DNA of 64,000 nucleotides, taken from NCBI GenBank assembly GCA_032158295.1, contig CM063253.1, forward strand, positions 1-64,000, read 5' to 3'. This DNA comes from Pycnopodia helianthoides (lineage: Eukaryota; Echinodermata; Asteroidea; Forcipulatida; Asteriidae). Below the pieces are notes generated by a model. It worked only from the letters and a program-made list of their open reading frames with translations, had not been told where the DNA came from and ran no database searches. Positions 58,901 through 64,000 of this stretch are shown piece by piece. Both the position numbers and the translations under genes were made by a program. Numbering within the stretch: the stretch's first letter is position 1; each line of letters opens with the position of its first letter.

Positions 58901-61900
58901 GAATGCATACACAGTACAAAGACAACTCTCCTACTGTCTGAAAATTCAACATCATCCGCTGTTGGTTTGAATGACAGATTCACAATGCCAGGCTTTAATA
59001 TCATAACATGTGATAGCTGCATTAACACAAACAATTCTGTGCACAGTTCACCATACACAACTTGTACAGTTGAAAGGAGAGGAATTTAAAAAGGAGTAAA
59101 CAAACGTTTAATTTGTTGCTGACATCTTTAAACATCATGTTTCCCTTTTCATATTTGCAGCTACGAATACTGATTGACATTCTAAAAAGGGACCAGACTA
59201 TTTTTCCTTCCAGCTTCTGCTTGAACACTATGATTTGAATTGTAAAACTGCAAGATGACTGACTGGTCTATTACCAAGACTCTTTTTGACAAATTTTCAT
59301 TTAAATATTGATTTGGTTGAGAGAAAACACCACCTCTTGAAGATTTCATAACGATAAAAGAAGTTTTTTTGTGCCATTTTGGGAGTCAGTTTCCTCATGT
59401 ATTACTGGGCAGGGTGTCTTTGAGGCAACGCTTCCCATATCTGGACAAACTTTTTTCCTTTCCAAATTGCAGCCCATGGGCAGATAGTAGCTGCATGTGA
59501 CGTTATTGCAAGGGGTCAATAGCCACCTTGCATTTAACTAACCTGTCCTATCTGGTGAGCTGCTTGTCCTTGAGTGTCCATGCTTGCTTGGTGATGCAAA
59601 TCTCTCATCATCTTGACTATCCAATGAGTGGGAGCTTGGCTTACGTGGCCTATCAAACCGCCTAAAAACAACAAAGATATCATGCAATTCATTTTAATCC
59701 AATGATGTTTGGCGTTTATTTCAATATTTCTATGTGGAATAACAACCTGTACATGTAAATTGTTCATCCTTGAATCTTACAGTGGTTTTAGAAAGTATAA
59801 AAGAAAGACAAAAACGCCCCTGAAATCAGTTATTTTGTATTCCAGAAACTTACCCATAAGGCTCAAAAACGAACGACTCCTCGTGTCTGGATGAGTGACC
59901 TTTAACCCTGGGCTTGTAATGGCGGACAAACTCGCTGAACTGAACACCAGGCTCATAGCATCTACTCTGCTCACAGAGGGTCTGAAATTGGACTGGTGCT
60001 GGGGCTGAGAGAGAATGCTGTAACTGGAAGTAACTCACTGTGACCTTAATAATATAGACAAAATATACATTGCAGAATGGTTGAAAGAAATCTTCAAAAA
60101 TTAGTTAAAAGCAACTGACAAGTGAGAGTATGTATCAATCTTAACTGGTTCTTGAATAAAGGTGTTTTACAACATAAGCCTCTCTAGAAATTGCAAAGAA
60201 CTTTCTTAAGTTACCCTTCCATCTGATTAAACATTTCAAAGACTTACTGCTTTCATGGTCTGATCACACTGATAGATGAGCTCTCTGAGTTTCACTAAAA
60301 GTTCCTTCTGTAAATATGAACAAGAAAACAAGGTTATCCAACTATAAATGTCTTAGTTGGTTGGCCATGTGCTCAGCATGGAGGTTCATCGCCTACCCGA
60401 GGAAGTCTTATGTAGCCAAATCCTCATAGGAAAGCGTAGAAAGGGAAGCCAATGCCTCCACTATAAAGATGGACTCAAGAGAACACTGAGTGCCACCAAC
60501 ATTCCTATGGACACTTGGGAAGCCAAAGCTGTTCATTGCCATGTTTGGAGGCAAGTCCTGAGTACCATCGAGCAAACCATTATTATAATTTAAATCTGAA
60601 AGCTCACTAATTAAAAATGTCACTCCAGCTCTAACCCTCCAAAAACAAAGTTTCATCGCTCTGACTGATCTAAAACAACCAAAATATTCCCCTAGTTAAG
60701 ATATTTTGCAATGCCTGGACCTTCTTCATGCAAGATGATAAAACATTGCCAGGTATCTGAAGGTTTACATGACTGAGTGATTTCTTTACCTTAACAGCAG
60801 CCATGTCCAGCCTCTTTGCATTGGCTTCAACAATGCATGCCTTATATGTAGTCTCAGCTTCCTTGGCCTGTACACAGACAGAACAGAACTATTACTTTGA
60901 GGTCTCAAGTTGGACTCCACAATGACCTCTAGTTGGACTCCACTAAGAGCTCAAGTTGGAACCACAATGAACTTAAGTTGGACTCCACAATGACCTCAAG
61001 TTGGACTTAAAAAAGAGCTCAAGTTGGATCCACAATGACCTCAAGTTGGACTCCACAATGACCTCAAGTTGGACTTAAAAAAGAGCTCAAGTTGGATTGC
61101 ACATTGACCTCAAGTTGGACTCAACTAAGAGCTCAAGCTGGATCCACAATGACCTCAAGTTGGACTTAACTGAGAGCTCAAAGTTTACTCCACAAACCAA
61201 ACACCAAGCTTAAGTAAAATGGTCAGCTTTTGCCTCATCAAAATTGGCTTAAATATAATCTACCTTCATCAGTGCTTCTTCCTCCGCTTTTTTCTTTTTC
61301 TCAAGTTTGCTGGCATTGGTGCCGCTGCTCGTATTCAAGATCTCCGTCTCCATTTTGGCAGCCGACTCTCTAATCTTCTCATACTCCTGGCAGCGGTTGA
61401 CATATTGCTGCTGACACTTCTCCATATTGGTCTTACGCTCATGCTGCAGGTGGAAGGTCCAAAAAAACATGGAGAATAATTGGTTCTTATATAGCACACA
61501 TATCCTAGTACCTAGATCAAGCCGCTTCACAACATTATTATCCCTGAACATCAGGCATATTTAAACCATTCCTAACACTTTCACAACTCCCATGGAGCAT
61601 ACGACCATAAGCTGCTTAAATTAGTACTGAGGGGCTTAATCCAACTCAATAATGTCTTAGTACTCTCAGGTTCCTCTAAGGTAAAGGCAAGCAAACATGG
61701 CAAAGTTACTTGCTCAAGGCAATATGTGTTATGACCTTGAACTGAACCTACACTCTAATGATTCAGCCATCAGAACTTGAGTTCCATGCACTAGACGACC
61801 ATTTGGCCACGATAAGGAGTGATAAAGATTGTGGTCCAAAGAATGTCATACCTTAAAGACAAGGTACAGATTTGTAATCAGTGGGGGGGAAAAAAGTTTC

Positions 61901-62925
61901 TCACTGAATCTCGATGATTATCAAGTCCACACCAGTATCAATCTTCCAGTTAAATATTTCTGGCTGAAATTTAGGAAATAGCATTTGAAGACCATACGAA
62001 TCAGCATTGCTTATTTCCATTGCCGCAATCAAAATAAATTAAATAATCAGCATGGTCTAAAACTCTGACAAAGCATAAAACTAATTTTTGTTGGACTTTG
62101 ACGAGTTTTATATTATGAAATTGTTTTTGAAAGTACATACCATTTCTTTCTTGATACTGTTCCATGTTTGACGTATATGTTTTCTTTTCTTGTCATGGTC
62201 GGCCCTCCTTGCTTCTAGTTGCTGAAATCATCATAAATATATTATATTCACAAACAACTTGTTTTCATGAGTTTTAAAATTGCTTTTATTTGTGTTTTAT
62301 CAATACACTGATGTGCCCCAAGCACTTTATACTCAAAACTTCCCCCTCCCTCCCAAGTCTTATGAACAAAATCCAGACACATTTCTCAGGTGGGATTCAA
62401 ACCCACAACCTATGCCATTCTAAAACAGATGTTTTACCACTAGACCACTGAGCTTGCCCATTAGCTAATGGCAGTTTTAATCCTATATTTTAGCAGCGGG
62501 TACCGAAACTATTTCAATAATTGTTAAATTTGCATTGGGGATAAAGAATACTATTTGTCTCTAACCCAAACACAGATGTGTTATAGATTTCAGAGAAATC
62601 AGGAAAAAAAGGAGTTGACACAGAATTTTAAAAGATTATTATGGGAACATTTTTAAATATACATTTTGAGATGTATTGTTATTCTGTTATACTGAATACT
62701 CAGATATTCCTATTTTTTATTTAGTAAAACAATACAAAACAATGTCATTACACAAATAAGCCTGTGAATCTCAGCAAGTAACTGTTTTACATACACAAGT
62801 CCTGCACCAAAATGTTCATGCAAGAGTAAACACCTTCACAGATATAATATCAATCTTACCTCCACAAATTTATGACCCTGAATATGCTGGTGAGTTGTGT
62901 CACAGTTTTTCACGTAGTTAAGATC
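52511..62925 (-). CDS. ARHGAP29: ARHGAP29/ARHGAP45/GMIP-family RhoGAP, 3' part (5' exons outside window)
   Basis: This family stimulates GTP hydrolysis by Rho GTPases at the cytoplasmic face of membranes. I joined sixteen exons (62860-62925, 62141-62221, 61264-61443, 60790-60867, 60248-60307, 59854-60044, 59543-59661, 58459-58680, 57239-57573, 56961-57098, 56510-56697, 55734-55814, 55328-55409, 54961-55027, 53732-53944, 52511-52989). Phases agree throughout: 2580 nt, 859 residues plus stop. Residues 1-215 are the charged helical end of the F-BAR region. Residues 352-398 are a C1 zinc finger with all expected His/Cys. Residues 410-605 are the RhoGAP domain, with arginine finger R448 in GVYRVAG and NLGIVFGPTLLRP. 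A Ser-rich tail follows, ending PQFV. Which vertebrate paralogue it corresponds to cannot be settled here; an invertebrate single-copy pro-orthologue is likely. The first exon seen enters in phase 0, so the protein is truncated only by the window edge. No AATAAA lies close after the stop; the nearest minus-strand copy is at 50799-50804. Confidence 0.94.
53085..53240 (+). mobile_element. degenerate tRNA-derived SINE in RhoGAP intron
   Basis: Retains tcttctggttgaatcatcagaatgtgggttcaattcacggtcatgaca, then cttgagcaaggcacttaacc, the SINE body seen at 56045. Confidence 0.7.
53732..53944 (-). CDS. ARHGAP29: RhoGAP gene exon (C-terminal tail)
   Basis: Seventy codons starting SINYSPNKSTNNSTHMATAP and ending in an acidic run EEGDGDSSGNEGG. 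Acceptor TTATTACAG, donor GGAG|GTAAAC. A decayed duplicate of its first half lies in the intron just upstream (54040-54160). Confidence 0.88.
54040..54165 (-). pseudogene. decayed duplicate of the first half of the exon at 53732-53944
   Basis: The minus strand has TTTTTAGGCAGCATT, CCAAACAAAAATGCTAATCACTCCACCCACA, TGTAGAAAC and CTCTCGTA in the same order as the real exon's acceptor and first 80 nt (GCAGCATTAACTACTCACCG...CACTCCACC-like block...CTGTAGAAACCG...GGCTCTCGTGC). Stops and indels have accumulated, and it lies in the intron immediately 5' of the real exon. Confidence 0.75.
54655..54745 (-). mobile_element. SINE 3' fragment in RhoGAP intron
   Basis: gatgtgtgttaagcactgaatactcagtacttcccccaagtcttgtg is the same segment as 62311-62375 in the same orientation, without the tRNA head. 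Confidence 0.6.
54961..55027 (-). CDS. ARHGAP29: RhoGAP gene exon (C-terminal tail)
   Basis: Encodes TQVEQLQPEPRTSSPLQSDI then NH. The acceptor is ambiguous (CACAGAGAG); the choice ending at 55028 is the one that keeps phase 0. Donor G|GTAAAA. Confidence 0.75.
55328..55409 (-). CDS. ARHGAP29: RhoGAP gene exon (end of RhoGAP)
   Basis: Encodes DNTASLSALVDMPHQTRAIE then MLILYAQ, the last RhoGAP helix. Acceptor AATTGTAG, donor CAG|GTAAGG. Confidence 0.94.
55734..55814 (-). CDS. ARHGAP29: RhoGAP gene exon (NLGIVFGP)
   Basis: Encodes VSENEDFNQMTASNLGIVFG then PTLLRP, the conserved RhoGAP segment including its substrate-contacting Asn. Acceptor TTGTGCAG, donor AA|GTAAGT. Confidence 0.96.
56045..56335 (+). 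mobile_element. tRNA-derived SINE in RhoGAP intron
   Basis: catggccaagtggtctagtacaccaacctaaagtgctggtggc (A-box and anticodon arm), a decayed B-box (ggggccgaatcac), then cttgagcaagacacttcact and gctctcttcacccaggggtaaatgggtacct-like SINE body. Confidence 0.75.
56510..56697 (-). CDS. ARHGAP29: RhoGAP gene exon
   Basis: Begins LPEPLMTFKHYPEFISLAKE and ends LRVLMHHLKG, the central helices of the RhoGAP fold. Acceptor GTTTCCAG, donor GG|GTGAGA. Confidence 0.97.
56961..57098 (-). CDS. ARHGAP29: RhoGAP gene exon (arginine finger)
   Basis: Begins GVYRVAGLKVKVEKLCQTFE, containing catalytic R448, and ends HLITSVFKLYFRQ. Acceptor ATCATCAG, donor CAA|GTAAGT, phase 0. Confidence 0.97.
57239..57573 (-). 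CDS. ARHGAP29: RhoGAP gene exon (C1 domain and start of RhoGAP)
   Basis: Carries the full C1 finger: H352, C365, C368, C379, C382, H387, C390, C398, including CRECDSYVYFNGAECERC, almost identical to human ARHGAP29/45. Continues into FGVPLRDHL and VTKCSSEIDTRALHVK. Only the acceptor at 57574-57576 keeps phase. Donor AAG|GTTTGT. Confidence 0.96.
58235..58440. repeat. dispersed repeat related to 51590-51870
   Basis: Shares gatttcatatggtgaatgca, tgcagaattgtgccaccatacaca and ggttgatcaacttgctgg-type blocks with 51640-51870. Confidence 0.7.
58459..58680 (-). CDS. ARHGAP29: RhoGAP gene exon (linker before C1)
   Basis: Seventy-three codons of Ser/Ala/Thr/Asp-rich linker, beginning KSKPVHAWGGTAPAQ and ending QAPSGT. 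Acceptor TTATTTACAG, donor A|GTAAGT. Supported mainly by phase and by the adjoining C1 exon. Confidence 0.85.
58785..59075. repeat. tandem dispersed repeat in RhoGAP intron
   Basis: Two to three diverged units of about 110 bp with tcaacatcatccgctgttgg / tcaatatcatccactgtggt, as at 51590-51870. Confidence 0.8.
59543..59661 (-). CDS. ARHGAP29: RhoGAP gene exon (Ser-rich linker)
   Basis: Encodes RFDRPRKPSSHSLDSQDDER then FASPSKHGHSRTSSSPDRT, a Ser/Arg-rich linker with several likely phosphorylation sites. Acceptor GTTTTTAG, donor ACAG|GTTAGT. Confidence 0.88.
59854..60044 (-). CDS. ARHGAP29: RhoGAP gene exon (end of F-BAR)
   Basis: Encodes VTVSYFQLQHSLSAPAPVQF, QTLCEQSRCYEPGVQFSEFV and RHYKPRVKGH...FEPYG. 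The FQTLCE...YEPGxQFSEFV block is characteristic of the ARHGAP29/45 group. Acceptor TATTAAG, donor GG|GTAAGT. Confidence 0.92.
60248..60307 (-). CDS. ARHGAP29: RhoGAP gene exon
   Basis: Twenty codons, KELLVKLRELIYQCDQTMKA. Acceptor ATTTACAG, donor GCA|GTAAGT. Directly precedes the VTVSYFQLQ exon. Confidence 0.88.
60350..60595 (+). mobile_element. LINE C-terminal fragment (RTE-like), antisense in RhoGAP intron
   Basis: The frame reads VGHVLSMEVHRLPEEVLCSQ, IGKRRKGSQCLHYKDGLKRT and NIPMDTWEAKAVHCHVWRQ. The GHVxRMxxxRLPxxxLxxxLxxGKRxxGxxxxRYKDxxKxxL...WExxAxxRxxWR pattern is the conserved tail of RTE-type LINE polyproteins. A 3' remnant only. Confidence 0.85.
60790..60867 (-). CDS. ARHGAP29: RhoGAP gene exon (F-BAR coiled coil)
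   Basis: Encodes AKEAETTYKACIVEANAKRL then DMAAVK, with the Y-K-x-C-x-x-x-A-N pattern seen in F-BAR proteins. Acceptor GTGTACAG, donor AAG|GTAAAG, phase 0. Confidence 0.88.
60890..61195. repeat. 23-bp minisatellite in RhoGAP intron, about 13 copies
   Basis: Units alternate between ctcaagttggactccacaatgac and ctcaagttggacttaaaaaagag types, giving a partly dimeric pattern. Confidence 0.93.
61264..61443 (-). CDS. ARHGAP29: RhoGAP gene exon (F-BAR coiled coil)
   Basis: Sixty codons: HERKTNMEKCQQQYVNRCQE, YEKIRESAAKMETEIL, then a run ending LEKKKKAEEEALMK. A long amphipathic, Lys/Glu-rich helix typical of F-BAR dimers. Acceptor CACCTGCAG, donor AAG|GTAGAT. Confidence 0.9.
61690..61815 (-). mobile_element. 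tRNA-derived SINE in RhoGAP intron
   Basis: Minus strand: cgtggccaaatggtcgtctagtgcatggaactcaagttctgatggctga (A-box and anticodon arm), gtaggttcagttcaaggtca (B-box), then ttgagcaagtaactttgcc. Confidence 0.75.
62141..62221 (-). CDS. ARHGAP29: RhoGAP gene exon (F-BAR coiled coil)
   Basis: Encodes QLEARRADHDKKRKHIRQTW then NSIKKEM: highly charged, helical. Acceptor GATTTCAG, donor ATG|GTATGT, phase 0. Confidence 0.82.
62311..62462 (-). mobile_element. tRNA-derived SINE in RhoGAP intron
   Basis: Minus strand tRNA-like head: gcaagctcagtggtctagtggtaaaacatctg (A-box region) and gtgggtttgaatcccacc (B-box and T-arm), then a body ending near the cttggggcacatca block. The 3' acceptor strand is missing, so it is not a functional tRNA gene. 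Confidence 0.75.
62860..62925 (-). CDS. ARHGAP29: RhoGAP gene exon (F-BAR region), first seen in window
   Basis: Encodes DLNYVKNCDTTHQHIQGHKF followed by VE. Acceptor CTCTTGTAG, donor GAG|GTAAGA, phase 0 at both ends. Weakly diagnostic alone but in phase with the next exon. Confidence 0.75.
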
Positions 62926-63122
62926 CTACAAGAGAGTTACAGGGTTTCAGTTCTGAATTAGTTATTTAATCTATATCTGATTAACCAGTACACTATAAAT
63001 GCCTACCTCTGGAAAACCTGTAAATATAAACAATACCAAGTTAGACTCTTGTAACTATTAATATAAGACCAGAAACATGGCAAAATATATATATATCACA
63101 AAAAAAGAGAATTAATTATGTA

Positions 63123-63952
63123 CAGTCGACTCCCGTTAATACGAGCTCGCATATTACGAGGTTCCGGTTAGTACAAGGTTTTTAGCCGGTCCCGAACTGC
63201 CCCGTGCGTGTTTCAATGCATTTAAATAGGGATAATAAAGCACGGTAGTAGCGAGAACACGGTTACAACGAGGTAATTTTGTCGGCCCGTTACGAGCAAA
63301 ACATTGTTTTCAACCCTTTTGTACACGAATAATAAAAACCCAACAAAGGAAATACCTTCAACAGCCTGAAAATCGTTATTTATGGTTTGTAAGACAGTCA
63401 ATAGAGGTGCTAACTGGACGCTATCGCTAGCAATACTAATCCGAAACTGGAGTCACGAGGTTGTTAAATCCAAACTCCGGACAATGGTGGGATTAGGAGT
63501 ATTGCATGGTTCAAACAACTGAGCAGATTCCATACTAAGTCAGCATTCATCAATTCATGTGAAATCTTCAGAAAAGATACCGATCCAATGAGTTTTACAA
63601 GTGCATGATGTGCATTTTCAGCAGGAAAAAACCCACCGAAAAGCTAAAATATTTGCACGATCAATATTAAATGCAACAGCGAGATCTCCCTGGTATCCCG
63701 CGTTAGCAAAGAACCATCTAACATTACACTGGTGGTTACCAATGAAAATCAACTTATTTGTTGACTGCTGCGACCGAAGTTTTGCACCGAAACTTCGCTA
63801 AACAAGAACAGCTAGTTAAAACCTCAGACATTTTTCCAATCATGTAAAATGTAAATTGATTTTATAAATTGACTTTTCAACTAAAATAACTCAATTAAAA
63901 CATTTTTATTAGCCCAATTTTTATTAGACCTCGTATTAACGGGAGTCGACTG
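63123..63952. mobile_element. 830-bp pogo-like non-autonomous element, copy 2 (inverted)
   Basis: Flanked by TA; termini cagtcgactcccgttaatac and gtattaacgggagtcgactg. The reverse complement follows 33286-34325 but lacks about 200 bp near one end (counterpart of 33310-33500). Confidence 0.88.
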
Positions 63953-64000
63953 TACTCTTCAACAGTTTGCAGTTTGTTGGAATATGTTTAACTGCATAGC

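Noticed and set aside
62390..62460. Possible tRNA gene on the minus strand
   Set aside because: A- and B-box are good, but the 3' acceptor strand is absent and SINE body sequence follows; scored as a SINE head.

Overview
The window is eukaryotic nuclear DNA from an animal. It is AT-rich, its genes are split by many GT-AG introns, and it is crowded with short non-autonomous transposons, tRNA-derived SINEs and tandem repeats. The proteins belong to families shared by all bilaterians. The repeat landscape (tRNA-headed SINEs with a 'cttgagcaaga/gcactt' block, 'gggcccaatttcata' repeats, short foldback elements) resembles marine invertebrate deuterostomes. An echinoderm is my best guess, but the sequence alone does not prove it.

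Two genes can be reconstructed exon by exon, both on the minus strand. (1) 26,926-45,344 is an apparently complete DCAF15 orthologue: 12 coding exons with matching phases, predicted 825 residues. DCAF15 is a substrate receptor of the CUL4-DDB1 ubiquitin ligase. (2) 52,511-62,925 is the 3' part of an ARHGAP29/ARHGAP45/GMIP-family Rho GTPase-activating protein. It has 16 exons in consistent phase covering 859 residues: the end of the F-BAR region, a C1 zinc finger, the RhoGAP domain and a serine-rich tail. Its 5' exons lie beyond the right edge. The genes lie head-to-tail, about 7 kb apart. No shared pathway is evident.

The left 26 kb has no confident active gene. Positions 1-5,056 hold exactly eight head-to-tail units of a roughly 632-bp satellite that runs off the left edge, followed by a diverged relic at 5,060-6,250. 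From 7 to 26 kb come foldback and terminal-inverted-repeat elements, several in two copies, repeats with CCGGAAGT modules, a tRNA-Leu-like SINE, and one frameshifted exon resembling the start of a hydroxyacid oxidase.

The introns are also full of repeats. DCAF15 carries a 45-bp minisatellite (about 23 copies, with a 179-bp higher-order pattern), a 72-bp tandem repeat, a pogo-like element, several foldback elements and a LINE fragment. The RhoGAP gene carries a 23-bp minisatellite, an RTE-like LINE tail, SINEs, a decayed duplicate of one of its own exons, and a second pogo-like element inverted relative to the DCAF15 copy.

I found no convincing undescribed enzymatic system. The observations most worth a second look are the satellite that carries an exon-like segment whose ATG is replaced by TAG in every array unit, the fossil exon duplication, the DCAF15 substitutions at the drug-contact site, and the nested element architecture.
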